Positions 1-12,550 are shown, numbered from the stretch's first letter. The stretch is 64,000 bases of DNA from Sclerodactyla briareus (GCA_026419785.1 JAODTK010005817.1:1-64000); one strand, 5' to 3'. Made by a program: numbers and translations. Notes: generated from the letters alone by a model not told the origin.

Positions 1-57
1 CATGGGCAAGACATAGTGAAGAGAGACTGGCCAGATTAGGAAGTATCACAGAAGAGT

Positions 58-510
58 TTGTATGATTCAACACCGGTATCCAGTAATGTCTATTCGGGGT
101 GTATCTTGTACTGGATTGTCCCTGCCTCCTTGTCCATCTCGGGGATTCCTGGGCTGGAATTTTCATTCATCTGTCAAGTATCTATTTCCTCTTGGGGTAC
201 CACTTGTGGCATCTTACTTGCTGTCCGCTGGATTGCTTGGACTACACTCGCATGCTTCTGCAGATGAGGATGAAGCCGGACAGTCTAAGGTCCTGCAGGA
301 TTCTTTTCCTAAGGGCAGGGGTGATGATGAGCCGTGCCTTCGGTAAAGTCCTCATGTCGGTCGAGGGACTTGTGGTGACTCGGTCATTTTCCGCTAGAAC
401 TGTTGTCGTGTGCCTCTCTCACTACAGTTGGTATTCTGGTAGCTGTTCTCATTCTTGTTATGTTTTTGGTTTATGTTGACAGCTGCTGTCCCCCCATCTG
501 ATTACCAACT
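58..510 (+). other. Open but unrecognised stretch with one membrane-segment-like peptide
   Basis: All three forward frames stay partly open here for 200 to 380 bases, and none matches a family I recognise. The frame covering 379-510 contains the hydrophobic run GILVAVLILVMFLVYV at about 430-477. This looks like a single membrane-spanning segment, but the frame is only about 43 codons long and stops soon after. Another frame contains a second hydrophobic stretch followed by an acidic patch (ASADEDEAG). A broken or error-riddled exon of a membrane protein is possible, and chance is equally possible. The rest of 1-898 shows no gene, only A-rich sequence before the poly(T) tract at about 901. Confidence 0.15.
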
Positions 511-898
511 ACTTCTTGCCGGAAGCGAAGCAGGAGACTGCAGACTAAGACTGATAGGCCGAGCTGTATTTCTGTTCCTGGTGATCATTGAAAACTGCAA
601 GGACTAGTACTTCTGAGAATTTATCAAAATTGGTTGGTGTGAATGCTGGGAAATTTGTGTAGAAACATTAATCAGGATTCTATATGGAGCAAACGTTAGA
701 AAAAAAGTAGGAGAAAGTAGGAGAATTAGGCTTTTCAGGAAAAACATGAGCCGTGTAGGCGCAAGTGGTAAAAAACGTAGGAGAGTTTGAAAAAAGTAAG
801 AAGCCTGTTCAGCCGGTGTGAGGAGTCATTTTCAATCTGTTCGAATGATATCTATCAAGTTTTATTCAACCGTTGGATAACTGATGTATCAAAGTCAG

Positions 899-1560
899 CA
901 TTTTTTTTTTTTTTTTAAACAAAGTGACATGAGAAGGGCGAAACCCATAGTCGCCTAAACAAAAAGGCAACCCCAAAGCACAAGGACTAAAAAAAGAGGA
1001 GAGATCCAGCTTGTTGATTCTACTCTTGAACCGCTGGAGGTCAAAAATCAGGAGGAAATACATCCCAAGGAAAGCTATTCATGGCACGCGAAGTGCGAGG
1101 AAAATAGAGCGAGCATAGGTTTCGTGCGATGACGTGGAAGATGCCAACCGAACGGGTGGCTGGAAGAAGAAGAGCGAGTCTGGCGAGTAACCTCGAGTAA
1201 AGAGGAACAGCTCCCCAAAAGCTCAGAAGAACATTGACCATAAAAATAACGGTAAAGGAGGCAGAAAGATGATACAGATCTGCAGATCGGGATAGAGATT
1301 CAAGTGAGGAGGGAAGCTGATCATCGTTGATGAGACGGAGGCCTTTCTCTGGATACGATCAAGGACACTGAGAGAGGAGGGCGCAGCCCCACCCCAAATA
1401 TGGCAATCATACTCCTTCTGGGTCGATTGGGCTGTGTAAAGCAGAAGTAGGCTGTTGTGGGGTAAGTATTTCCTTGTGCTGGGGAAAAGAAAGGCAAAAT
1501 GTCCAAACCCTGTTATGGCATTTATAGTGATAGCACTTAACTTTTTAACATCGAACTATA
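899..1560 (-). mobile_element. LINE 3' fragment: C-terminal end of reverse-transcriptase ORF with poly(A) tail
   Basis: Read on the minus strand, this is the last ~200 residues of a non-LTR retrotransposon ORF2. In order I see FLFPSTRKYLPHNSLLLLYTAQ, then WGGAAPSSLSVLDRIQRKA (about 1400-1350), then segments resembling a YRYFYGQCSSEL block, RTSRAMNSFPWDVFPPDF and DLQRFKSRINKL (about 1090-1000). This order is the standard post-polymerase tail of Jockey/I-type LINEs. The pieces fall in different frames, so several indels are present. The poly(T) at about 901-916 on the plus strand is the poly(A) tail. The endonuclease and the catalytic palm are absent, so this is a 5'-truncated dead copy. Confidence 0.8.
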
Positions 1561-2494
1561 TGCATTATGCTGGCTGGCTAGCCTACTGAAACTGGCATAA
1601 TTTCCTAGCCCAGAGTGGTCACTGCGCATTTACCGTTCATAGGGCGGACGGAGCGGCAAGCGGAGTGCCTGAATTGGTCATTAAATTGACTCTTTATGAC
1701 TTGCTGAGACTTTAAGACATTCATCCTTTTTACTAACATATCTACATCTCTTCGATGGTAAAGGAAGTGCACAGCGGATAAATGGCAGCAATTCTTACTG
1801 TATGTCAAGGCATAACTACTGAAATTGACATATGATGACCCTTGACCTATAAATCTAACCTAACACCCCATTCTACATACGTATCATTCATGATAATACT
1901 GACCAACTTCATAATCATCTGACTATTTGGCAGGAGTGAAAACTGTGGACTAAAAAACAAAATGGCTAAATAGGCGAAATTGACCCCTAGTGCTCGAAAT
2001 CTTACCAATTGAATCGTGATTGAAGGTCCTCCGAAAAGGCTGATCGCTAGAAAATAAAATACAAGCCGTTCCCCCAACTGCTTTGGTGAATTGTTTTCCA
2101 TAGTAAGGCTTTTGATTTCTACTCGTCAAATTTTCTTACTGTTGGGTCCAACGTCATACAGGCGTTCCTGTTGTCAAATCTTGGGTGTACAGGAACCTCA
2201 CTTAACTATGGATCACCACTTCAAATATGATATGCAAGTCTTGATGTTTTCATATTAAATGTGTGGGGCAACTTAGTAAATAGCTTGATAGGCCAGCAGC
2301 TGAGAATCTTATCCATGCCGTAATTTCGAGTCGCTTGACATGGACATTCTCTACGCTGGAGGCTTTCCATACCAATTATCTCGGCTTACAAAGAGTTCAA
2401 CACTGCTAAACCCTGTGGGTTTTCAGGTTTAGAATTTACACATGTTACCACCTTTCTGAGGAGAGCTACACTGGTTGGTCTATTCCCAGCGTCT
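1561..2494. other. Unassigned spacer
   Basis: No gene, RNA or repeat copy is recognised here. Short open frames exist on the minus strand (1605-1808 and 1847-2101), but their peptides show no family motif. Confidence 0.5.
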
Positions 2495-2865
2495 CACTAT
2501 AAGGTTCTCATCATTGCATTTCGTGCTATCAAAACTGGTACTTCAGCCTATTTTCCATAATTTTTTCCTACAATCAGACCTGTTCGCTCCGCGCCCTCTT
2601 CACATCAAACTTCAGTTCCCCGGTCTCGAACAAAAAAAAACTATGGTACCGTAGCTTCAATTAAAACTATGTTCCCCGCTTATGACCTCCCTTCCTGTCG
2701 ATTTGGGGTCTCTTGACTCTATCAATCTTTCAGACGTCACTGAGACTTTTCTTTTTTCCCAGTCCATAAGTTTCCTTGCATCCTCTCAGCACCCGTAAGC
2801 GCATTAACAACTCTTTTGTTTGGAGTTTGGCGCTATATTAGACTAGTTATTTTATTATTGAAGAA
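2495..2865 (-). repeat. Dispersed repeat R1 (GCGCTTTACA type), copy 1
   Basis: This segment is homologous along its length to 57888-58260 in the same orientation. Both share blocks such as ACTATAAGGTTCTCA, CAGACCTGTTCGCTC and CCTCCCTTCCTGT. On the minus strand it starts with an ATT-rich run and TATAGCGCC, then AATGCGCTTACGG. That fits the widespread animal repeat that opens (ATT)n-TATAGCGC and continues GCGCTTTACA. No coding is visible. Confidence 0.65.
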
Positions 2866-2869
2866 GCAC

Positions 2870-4960
2870 CAAAAAAAAATTAACAAATTGGATCAGGGAA
2901 CCATAACAGTCAAAAGGCAGTGATCCTCGCCTGATCCTGACTTTACCTTGTAGGATTCCACCTCCGAAAATCCACTAGGGACATATGGAGGGCTTCCTAA
3001 GGCTAAGTTCTTGACTAGAGCAGGTGGTTGATTACCAGAGTTGGGGATTGTTTTAGGCGTTCTGAGGATCAGAAGAGGTACACTAAGTGGCTTCCAGAAG
3101 AGAATTCCATTTTTCCACATATTCAACGAAAAAAGGGATTGAAGGCGCTGGGTTAGGTGGGGTGTTAAGACCTCGATCGAGTCTCTGCGGTTAGTTGCTA
3201 TGTTTTTGGTCCTGATGTAGCGGTTCGCGTCAATGGCAAATTCTCCATGAATAATTAAAAAAAAAATTGTAAAATGTAGTTATTTTGAGGCGACGTCTCT
3301 CTTCAAATGATTCCCAGTTAGGACGCCACATGTCAGGGACCACGACTTGGGAGTGCATATGCGCCAGTCACAAAAAATGCTATAGCATGCACGTCGTTGA
3401 CTCTCGTAAGATACGTATATTGGTCTTGTACCTGGTTCCATTGCTGGGGAAGCATCCTCTAGGTGTGGCGGACTTAGTTGTGTAGAGAGTTCTCTTTACC
3501 TTAGTGAGCAGCTGGTTAAAATTCCTCTGGATGAAAAATTTTGGCTTGGTTTGCTTGACGCTGCCACGTTGGTCTGGCTGTCCCACTTCAGGTTGCTTTG
3601 AAGGATAGATACCTAGGTAGTTGTCTTTTTTTGACCTCTCAGGGTTTCTCCAAGCATAGAATAGTTGGTGTTACAAGGACCAGAGTTTCGGGAAATACTC
3701 ACTGCTACATTAGAGGCATTAAACTTCATTTCCCAGTCATTAGACCATGCACAAGGTTATTGATTTCACGTTGAAATTTAAGTTCATCTTCGTGGCTGGA
3801 AGTAGCCTGTACATGATTTACAGTCATCGATCGGCGAATAATCGGAAGGCTCGGCTTGGATTGGATACAATCGGCAATGCTGATTAATATAAGGATGAAG
3901 AGGTGAGGGTCAAGAACTGTGCTTGTGGGTACACCACTGAGTACTAGGTTTCATGGTGATGACTTTTCCATTGACGATTAACACGTTGAAGTCGATCTGT
4001 GAGGAAGGATTTTATCCAGTTGAGGGTTTTGATTGATCCACAAAAAAATCAAGTTTCAGAAGGAGGTGGCGATGTGAAACAACATCAAAAGCTTTACTGA
4101 AGTCCGGAACAGCCGGTCGGTAGTTTATATTATCGTCATGTTTTTGTTCGAAGATCTTGAAACTTACTAATAAGTTGGGTTTCGCATGAACGCCTTTCCC
4201 TGAAGCATGTTGGGTGCCAGAGAGGATATCCCCATTGGCTCAAATGTTCCATTAGGTGGCTTGTCGATGACATGTTTCTGGAGATACGCCGATCATTCAA
4301 CCAATTGGTCCGTATTACTAGAGTTGAGATTTAAAATACCCTTCTTGAAAATGGGGCTGATGTTAGCCTTTTTCCCAGTCCTCAGGGAGGTTACTTCTAT
4401 CTAGGCTTTGTTGGAATGAATTAAGGACTGGGGCTAGTTCTGCAACTGCAGATTTCAGGGCTAAGTTGGGTAGTTCGTCAGGACCCGGTGCTTTTGTCAG
4501 GCTCAGGGTTTTCAGTAGTTTTTCAACATGGCCTTTTATGGAGATTGTACTTTCTACATGTCTGGTCGTGCTTGGTGGAGGAGATATGGGTAGTTCCAAA
4601 GTCCCCGTGTAAAAACACTTTGGAAATGATTTGCCAGGGTGACTGCTTTCTCACCAGCGTCAGTGATAACTCTGTTTTTCCGTCTTCAAGGGTTCTTTTT
4701 TATGGACTTGATGAATTTCCAAAACTTCCTGGTGTCAGGGGATTCGGAGAGGTTTGAAATAAAAGCTCTTCTAGCATTCTTAAGTTCTCTGTTTACTTGT
4801 TGGCGTTTGTTTTCCTAAGCGATCTCAGTGTGCTCGTTGTTGTGGGTTTTTGCTAGATGTATACCCTATTTTCCTTTTTCCAACGGAGACGTTTGTGATG
4901 CTGGATAAACCATGGGGGCCTAGTTCTATCCTCTTACAATCTTGATCAAGCTAGCATTGT
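2870..4960 (-). mobile_element. LINE (CR1/Jockey-like) reverse-transcriptase region, frame-broken
   Basis: This is the longest LINE piece in the window, on the minus strand. In 5'-3' order it shows WFIQHHKRLRWKKENRVYI (about 4900-4850), RELKNARRAFISNLSES and TRKFWKFIKSIKK (about 4790-4690), then SLTKAPGPDELPNLALKSA (about 4520-4450) with LNSFQQSLDRSNLPEDWEKG. Next come SQWGYPL and FRERRSCETQLIS (about 4240-4160), a damaged FADD catalytic motif (about 3838-3820), and NDWEMKFNAS (about 3745-3715). The tail has FFIQRNFNQLLTKVKRTLYTT (3540-3480) and VEKWNSLLEATL. These are palm, finger and thumb blocks of a CR1/Jockey-clade reverse transcriptase. Several frameshifts and stops separate the blocks and the endonuclease half was not recognised, so it is inactive. 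An R1 repeat abuts its 3' end. Confidence 0.88.
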
Positions 4961-5689
4961 CAACAGTGGATGCTTACAAGATTCACAATAGGGATCATTG
5001 GTCCGCATTATAGAACCACATGCTAAGTATGGGGTTCTCCAGCCAGTGGGGGGTCGAGTTTATCTGCTAACAAGCTAGAATTGGCCAAAAATTCCATTTC
5101 CACGATTTCTCAGAACTCACCCCCAGTCTGTACCAAAAATTGATAAGGAAGCTTCATACCGATTCATCCTTATTGGACCAGCACATGTGTAATAAAGCTT
5201 TCAAACGAGGGTCAACTGCCTTACCACATTGGCTACTAAACCCTGGTACTTATTAAAATTACCAAATTACAACTACAATTTCCCTTCTTCCCAAGATGGA
5301 GTATCTGAGATGAGATTGGAACAATCTACCAGAAACTACCGTGAACCATCAACGATAGTGAAAAGTTCATCTCGCAGCTAATCTTGTCAATTATGTTCTC
5401 CTTTCTCCTTCCACGCCTGCACAACCTATTCCTGACCGCCACGCCGCTTGCTGAGAAGCTGTCGCTGTGCTCCTGCATCCAGTGTAGCACAGCACTGCTG
5501 CTCAATTGTGAGTACATGTATACATCATACATGTAACACAAACAACGTGGTATATTTGTTTATTTCAACCTCATTAGTGCAGTCACTTCACATCAAACTC
5601 ATCATCTCTCAGCAATCATTTTTGGCTCAATCTCCTTCAATGAAAGGCCTAGTCTTTTCGTGCTTTCTGTTTATCATGCCAGGTTGAAG
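4961..5689. other. Unassigned spacer upstream of the LINE
   Basis: The endonuclease half of the LINE would be expected here on the minus strand, but no endonuclease motif is readable. Small open frames on both strands (5326-5541 and 5448-5687) have no recognisable content. Confidence 0.4.
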
Positions 5690-5960
5690 GCGGTTCAATT
5701 CTAGGCTTTTCGCGATCATGAAAAACGGCCTCATTGAGTTGGAAAAATCAGCTTTCAATCGGAATTTCTTCAATTTTTTTATGTGAGTAGAATGACAAAA
5801 CCATATATCAGAATTGGGTGGCGATACAAACCACGATGAGGTGGACTATCGCGATTGTTCTTGCTTGCTCTATTGCCTGCTAACAACGAGTGCCCCCTTA
5901 TGATAAATGATTTTCCGCACGTTGGCCTATAGCTTTAGTGGACCGATTCCGCGAAAATAA
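5690..5960 (+). repeat. Dispersed repeat D, copy 1
   Basis: The right half aligns with 7496-7790 and 61680-61950. Shared landmarks in order are a GAATTC-like/TTTTTATGTG block, a CTTGCTCTATTG-type block, TGCTAACA...AGTGCCCC, an ATGA..TGATTT block and TTGGCCTATA near the end. It has no coding capacity and no clear terminal repeats. It is probably a non-autonomous element of unknown class. Confidence 0.6.
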
Positions 5961-7495
5961 ACATTGGGCCAGGTTCATATCCCTGAGAGATTGAATGTTG
6001 AACTCTCCTCGCCCAGATCACATACGCGACTAGTTTTTCTGAAAAAACGATCACATAGTCCCATCTTCCACAGTAATTGGACACCAGAATATGTTCTAAA
6101 ATACTGAATAACAGATAATTTCCCTAACCAAAGTAAACGACTTTCAAACAACCACGTTTCCCTGCGAGCAAAGCACACCAAGCGCATCGAAATAAAATAA
6201 CTAACAACTCCATCTTCTAGCCTGTGTCATTTTTTTTTAATGAGAACATAAATAGAGAGCAGCCCTTATGTTTGAACATAAATCGGACAAGTTTGGAAAA
6301 ATACATCTTCATCATTTAAATCAATTTTTACTCTTCCTAGGCCAATACCTCTCTAACTATATTCATTTGGTCGAACTTTTCGCTGGAGATTTGAGAACAT
6401 ATAGCTGTTATCGAAAATTTTCGGTATTCCTTCTAGAAAAAATAAATTTGACCTGCCTGTTTCTTTTGGGGAACTAGTGATCGATTCTACTCGCTTAGAC
6501 TGGAAAACTTTTCCCAATTTCCAAAGATGGGTCACATGTGGTCAGCATATGTGACGCTCCAGATACCGCACCAGATTTGGAGAATACTCCACTTTTCGCT
6601 CCGTTGTATGGATTTCCAGAGTGCCGTAAGAAAGGGTTTGTCTGAATTGAAACCTAAAACCGATGAGCCTCACAAACTCACTTTGAATATTGCTATCCTG
6701 AACCTAACACTAGGCTTTACTGGTCGCTAAAATTGCCCATTGCATTAGTTGCACTTGCACTATACGTGCCTAAGTATGAACATACATCACGCTGTTGCCT
6801 ATCGAGTATCGCCATAAACAACTTAACATTGCTTTGGGCATTTGCCCTAGCAACATTAAATTTTAAGAACCAGAGGTGATTTCAGTGAGAATGAACCAGG
6901 CTCCCATTTTTTCTAAGACATGAAAATTTAATGTACAATTCCCCAACATGTATGGAGTTTTGCAGTTTCTCATGGTCCCAAGCCTTCTCACATGACAGGC
7001 GCCAAATGGAGCCGGCTTCCAGCTAAAATCCACCCTTGTGTAAGTGAAGCCTACAGAGCCTTTCTTCTAAAAAAAGGAAAAAAAGTTGATGGCTACTGAA
7101 TTTAACCTGGATGGGCCATGCTCTCATCTTGTTTGGGCCATGACGCATAATGTATATACTTCATGTGGTACCTGGATGTGTAGGATTGTGTTTAGGGGTG
7201 GTTTTACCTGACCATGTTTGTTAGCGGTTACTGGTGTTGTTTTTTTTTAACTGCATGCATATAGAAAATAGTGTACTATAATAGGCAATGTGTGGACTCA
7301 TTTCCTAGGGCACTATTGTGTTTAGCGGTCAATTGAGCAAACCAGAAAAATTACGATATTCCACTCATTTGTGGGGCAAATTCACCACCAAATCCTGTTA
7401 TTTTGTTCTTGTATTCTACTTCACATAATGCATGAATTTGATTGAAATTTGATTTTCTAACTTTTCTTCTAACTCAAATGAGACTGTTTTTTCGA
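5961..7495. other. Unassigned spacer
   Basis: The sequence is AT-rich with no recognisable gene or RNA. The frames at 6268-6477 and 6527-6730 are short and carry no motif. Confidence 0.45.
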
Positions 7496-7790
7496 CCTCT
7501 GAAACACAGCCCCCGCCCATGTAACAGTGAAGGCACGCCCTCCATGGAATGCATACTGAGCCTGAAACCCAAGATGAATGCTTGATTTGAGCTAAAAAAT
7601 ATTTTTCAAGGTCTTGCAAGTTTCATGTGTTTGTGGAATACATAAAACGAATTATCAGGATTTAATGGCGAATGCGATACAACCACAAATGAGTAATAAC
7701 CGTGATTTTTTCTGGCTTGTTCTGGACATTGACTGCTACATCAGATGCCCCTTATGAAATGAGTTTCACACATTGCCCTATAGAGACACA
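7496..7790 (+). repeat. Dispersed repeat D, copy 2
   Basis: It aligns with copies at 5690 and 61680. Here the left half, GAAACACAGCC...GGAATGCATA...CTGAAACCCAA, matches the third copy better than the first. The end, TGACTGCTACATCAGATGCCCC then CACATTGCCCTATA, is the family's conserved right side. Confidence 0.6.
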
Positions 7791-7815
7791 GGCTGGATAG
7801 CTCTGTGTCGCCCAG

Positions 7816-8106
7816 TCAGCCAATTTGCCCTTTTGTCCCAGATGCCGCGTCAATGATCGTAGAGCTAGGCTTCATGTCACTGACAATCAGAGGTAGCCTC
7901 TCGATATAGTAGTATGATGTGTAGGTTTGTCCTCCAGCAAGACTGACGAGATAGATCACTGCGGATGGCCCGTGAAGCTCATAGTATGGCTCTTTGAGTG
8001 AAAGTTGTCTCCCATCCTGTTGTATTTGCCTGTATAATTTGTGTGTAATTCCACTAGTAGTAGTAACCTTGATCATGACAGACGCGTTGTACACACTGGC
8101 AATCAA
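7816..8106 (-). other. Uninterrupted ~96-codon frame of unknown function
   Basis: The minus-strand frame is open for about 290 bases and has a balanced residue composition. It includes SVYNASVMIKVTTTSGITHK and AVIYLVSLAGGQTYTSYYYI. A possible splice acceptor (TTGATTGCCAG) lies just upstream of SVYNAS. I do not recognise a domain. It could be an exon of a secreted or surface protein, or a chance open frame. Frames of this length are expected a few times by chance in 64 kb. Confidence 0.18.
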
Positions 8107-8145
8107 CGTTCATTGCTCCTGCATTGCACTCTCATCAACGTTGCG

Positions 8146-8146
<1 letters not shown>

Positions 8147-8183
<37 letters not shown>

Positions 8184-8208
8184 AAAATTGGGGGGGGTTT
8201 TTTTTTTC
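8147..8208. repeat. Composite homopolymer block poly(C)-poly(A)-poly(G)-poly(T)
   Basis: C21 is followed by A-runs broken by single C and TT, then G8 and T9. The C/A half is nearly the reverse complement of the G/T half, so the block can fold back on itself. No function is implied. It may partly reflect read error, although homopolymer error alone does not create an inverted order. Confidence 0.8.
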
Positions 8209-8429
8209 ATGGTGAACTCTGCTCCGCCAATCAGAGCACTGGGGCCCCTGAAAGTAAGATGGCCACTGGGAAACCCTCACTTCCCATGGTAATGTCATCT
8301 GCTAGAGGCTGGGCCACTTGTGTTGAACCATGTCACATACTCATGATGCTGCATCAAATCATAAAATACCGGAGTATCATGGTATCTGACTCATGCTGAT
8401 GAAGGTATAAAATAAGGGGGTATCCATAT

Positions 8430-9790
8430 TCACGACTCCGATGTAATGTACTCCTGCTTTTGAACATGAGAAATTATCTCCACCTTGGGAGTTTCCCAAT
8501 GAGTACATAACCCTTTGTTTTGTGTCCTTTCCAAGGTCATCTAGGTCAAAACAATTGTCCTGAGTCTGAGCAACCTTGTGAACATGATAAATCCAAAATG
8601 CTTTGTCTGATCAAGCTGAACTTTGGAATCCATGGCGTCCAACTTACGAGTTTGTTATGCTAACTCGATCCAACTGGATAGATAAAGCTCGTATTTCATA
8701 TGTTGTTCCCCATAATGCGCACATGATCTCTCTCGTCTTGGAATCAGGTCAAGATCATTTGAGGTCTACAGAGGTCAAAGTCTGTAAACCTTGTGATCAT
8801 GATAAGTTTTCAAATCTTGTTCTGAACAAGCATGAATCTTAACTAGAAAGCCAAAAAAGGCTTAATGATTCCTTCACTTTTCTGACAACCTCTAGCTAGA
8901 CACAAGGACAATAGGAGAATGCACCAGCTCCAGTATGGGCAAAATATCGTCTGACAAAATTCACATTTTTCCTAACCAACCAACCATAGGGGTTCCTAGA
9001 CTCTTGGATAGAAAAGGTCACCCGGATTTCAGATTTTCAAGACTTTGACCTATGTATCCCTCGGATGACTTCTGACCTGACCCCAAACAAAGGGTTCATG
9101 TACTTAACATTGGGAACATATATACCAAGTATTAGCTCAGTGGAGTCGCGTATCATGTTTACAGCCAAATGGCCAAAATACCAGACTTTTCACAATTTTT
9201 TATTTTTTTACCACAGTTCATCTGACCTAACGAAATGAATAGGGTTCCTGACTCCCCATAAGAAGCTAAACACACCATTTGAACCTGATCAGACCACCAT
9301 TCTGATTTATTGTTTCCAGGTTCTCAGACTTATACTCTGATGACCCTCAGATACCTCTAACCCTGACCCCCAAAACAATTTGGTTCATGTACTCAGCCTG
9401 GAACACACGATACCAATTGAGCTTCATCCATCAGGTGGGGACGAGTTAACATGTTTACAAGCCCAAATGGCCCAAGAACAACTTTTTTTCAAAATTTCTA
9501 TTCTGACACAAATTCAATACTGACCTGACCAAAAATAAAGGGTTCCTGTACTCCTTATAAGGAGCTATATGCCAAATTCAACTTGATCAACCATTTCCTG
9601 GACCTATCAGTTACAAGGTTTTGGACGTTTACCTCTGACCTGACCCCCAGAACAATCGGGTTCAGTACCAGCATAGGGAACAACACATACCAAGTATGAA
9701 GCTTCATCCAGGTGGGTCATTTATCCCTGTTTAGTGTTTACAAGCGGTCGTCATACACACCCTACACATACGCAACTGGCATGACTGCAT
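8430..9790. repeat. Family A tandem repeat, head-to-head inverted array
   Basis: From about 8470 to 8840 two units lie in reverse orientation (AGAGGTCAAAGTCTG, CTTGTGATCATGATAA). From about 8847 to 9780 about three units lie forward, with the landmark CTGACCTGACCCCAA near 9070, 9350 and 9634, giving a period near 280 bases. Each unit carries GGGTTCATGTACT, ACATACCAAGTAT.AGCTTCATCC and CTCCCCATAAGAAGCTA. The centre holds AAAGCCAAAAAAGGCTT (8847-8863), which recurs at the start of family A at 34099. The right end runs into CA-rich sequence. Homologous arrays lie at 34097-35056 and 42495-43520. Confidence 0.8.
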
Positions 9791-12192
9791 AACTTCCTTG
9801 ACCTCAGCGGATCAACAGTGCTTTCTTATAGGAGTACATAACTAGAGGCAAGAATTTTCTGCTTTCCAAATGTCAAATTCTGCTATGCGGCTTTCTTCAA
9901 GGTTTGTACATTGGTTTTGTACAAGAAAATGCTATTTTTCTGCTCTTTCAAGAGTATAATAAAGCGGAAATTCTTGGAAATATACATAACCCTATTATTT
10001 CTATTTTAGATGGGAGAAGAAGAAGAAATGTGGAAAAATGACTTTTCGGGAGCTTTGGCTTGTGAACGAACATGGTAACTAAATTCCTCCTGGTTTGATG
10101 GGTCTCATTTGTGTTATTATGTTGATTAACCCATAGATAAGTTAAAAAATGAATCCTTTGTTTTGAAGTAGCCGACGTGTTTTACTTGAAAGTGACAGGC
10201 TCAAGGGTCAGAAGGAAGTGAAAACAACGAGTAAAGATATGTCCCTGGTAACCAAATCAGCCCACCACTTGGAATTATCCGGAAAATGATCTTCCAAATT
10301 TTCATGTTGGCTCTCATTCGTTCGCCAGTTATGGTGCCCCCAGAGGAGATGATGCCGCCATGATACCACTGAGAGGCGGGACTACTGTGCACATCTTTTC
10401 ATAGACTACATGGCGTGCAGGAAAGCTACCCCCTCTACATACCTACCGGTGTCAGTCACCATAACATGCCTATAATTCTGTGAATATGAAGAGTACTGTA
10501 TATACCATACTCTTGCTAAGTAGCTGATCTGCGAAGGTGACATGACCGTGTATCCTCATAGGTGGCATTCCTAGCCATATCTCACCAGACTTTTAACATT
10601 CAACTTTTCAAGCCAACGCAGGAGCTAAATTAGTGAGGTTTGACACCCCCCCCTTGTGATAGCAATAAGTTGGTCTCTGAGCACCCAGAGTTAGTGGCAG
10701 TTTGTGTTCTGAGAAGAATGGAGACTTAAGGCGAGCACAAAGAGGAACAGCAATGGAAGGACTGTGATGTGCAACCATTTGGCAGTTGCGGCCTGAGGAA
10801 CCGACAAGGAGGTATTGCCTTTATTTTGGGCCTGGTGTAGGATTCACAGCTGACAATATGTGGCAGTCTCGAGGTTGCACACTTGCTGACCATGAATAGG
10901 TTCGATCCGCTGGCCTCATCAATCCGGCAGTATACATGAAAATGGCCAAGTAAAAATCTGAAAAGAATGCAGAGGTTTGAACAAGATATCAGTCTCTCCC
11001 AAAATCCTTGTTGTCAAAAATGTTCACTCCCTCCCCCCCTACATTAAAAATATATGCCTCTGGTCATAGGCGCAGTGCTGGAAGGCATTCAAGATCAACT
11101 CGGCCCAAAAGAACTTGAGGACGTCAGTGTGACTCCCCTATTTTTCCACTACAGAAACTTTACGATCGTACAGAGGTCCAACAGACTAATACGGCACACT
11201 GTTCTGCCAAAAGGGTTTCAAAACAAAAAAAAAAAAAAAAAAAATAGCCAACTTCACCCCCACGTACTTTCCGATGTCCGATGTCTAAGACAGGAGGAAT
11301 CCATCAATTCACACAATGCTCACCTGTTTATGCAATATGTCATTAGTGCCCTTTGCATCTTCGGCCTGATCAGAGTAAATCATTGGAATCAATCAGATCT
11401 TTGGCTTCTGCCATGGGATACAGCCCAGTCTCCTATTTAAAAGTTCTTGTTATGTCCGTACATTGTATTAGTAGCCGCTGCATTTAAAACTGCCGGGTAG
11501 CGGCAATACAACAGCGAAGTAGCCTTGAATTCGTGAGTAGCACAGGTCAATTTCATGGGACTGGATTTCGACATTTTTTTTTTTTTTTTGTGACTCGGGA
11601 CTCGGATACTGATGACACGGACTTGGGATTGAGAGGCTCGACTCCAGCACTGATAGGCGATTGCTGTTGACATCACATATACCTCTGATGCGGCCGGTGA
11701 TCGCGGTCATACTGTAGCTTTGTTGTTCATTGACCCATGGTGTGGATCGTAGTTCTGTCATAATCAACACCTAGGCAAGAACTGGTGCAACGTAGTCCCT
11801 CTATAGCAATGTATCCCTGTGTGGTAATGTGTCCATTTCTTGTTTGTACTACCATCTCATTTTTTGCCCTATCTGCCCCTCTTTCACTATGTACCCAGAA
11901 TAGGCATACGAGATTGATAGAGTTTATTGGAACGCGCCAAGAGAAAAAGTCTACGGGCAGAACGTGAGTGCTGCATGCGTGAGGCGACATGTGGCCCATA
12001 GAAATTGAACATTATGTATGAGGATGCAGAACAGTTCTCGTAAACTTAGCGAGTTTTATGGACAAATTGAGAGGATAAACATGGTAATCTGGGACCATCC
12101 TGTGCCAGACTTGAAGGATAAAATAGATGTGATGACGAATTTCACCCTTCTGCCCTAGCAATGTTCGACAGTTGTCTTCATATCCCATGGGA
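9791..12192. other. Unassigned spacer with simple-sequence islands
   Basis: No gene is recognised. The frame at 11054-11440 is split by the A20 tract at 11225-11244 and shows no domain. A poly(T) at about 11575-11590 is followed by a degenerate GACTCGG hexamer patch (about 11592-11645) that resembles the hexamer arrays further right. A C8 tract lies at 10646-10653. Confidence 0.45.
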
Positions 12193-12550
12193 CAGTGATT
12201 AATATTACGTGATACCTAGATATGGTAGGGTAATTTGTCGGTTATGTTTGTTCTGGCGGAGAGACATAGACCGAGAAAATACATCAAAACAGGTGTGATA
12301 GTATTCATTCCCATATGACTGCCCTGAATTTCCCACTCTTCCATGTTACCAAAGGATGTGAAACACATACAGTGAGGACATGATACCTAGTAGGGCGATT
12401 TCCTTTAGTGGACTTTACTTGGCAGAGAGGAGAGCACATAGACCAAGGAAAAATACAATAAACAGTTCGAGCAATCCTCATACTTCTGCCCTGCCCACTA
12501 CCCCTCTTCCGTGTTCTCAAAGTTCCATTCAGCCTTCATTCATGTCCTCC
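12193..12550 (+). repeat. Tandem duplication, ~177-bp unit
   Basis: Two successive units begin at 12193 and 12370. Both contain CAGTGA, TGATACCTAG, a TAGGG..ATTT block, GAGA...ACATAGACC, AAATACA and a downstream CTGCCCTG block in the same order. A weaker partial third unit precedes them (TTCTGCCCTAGCAATGTTCG at about 12148). No coding is visible. Confidence 0.6.
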
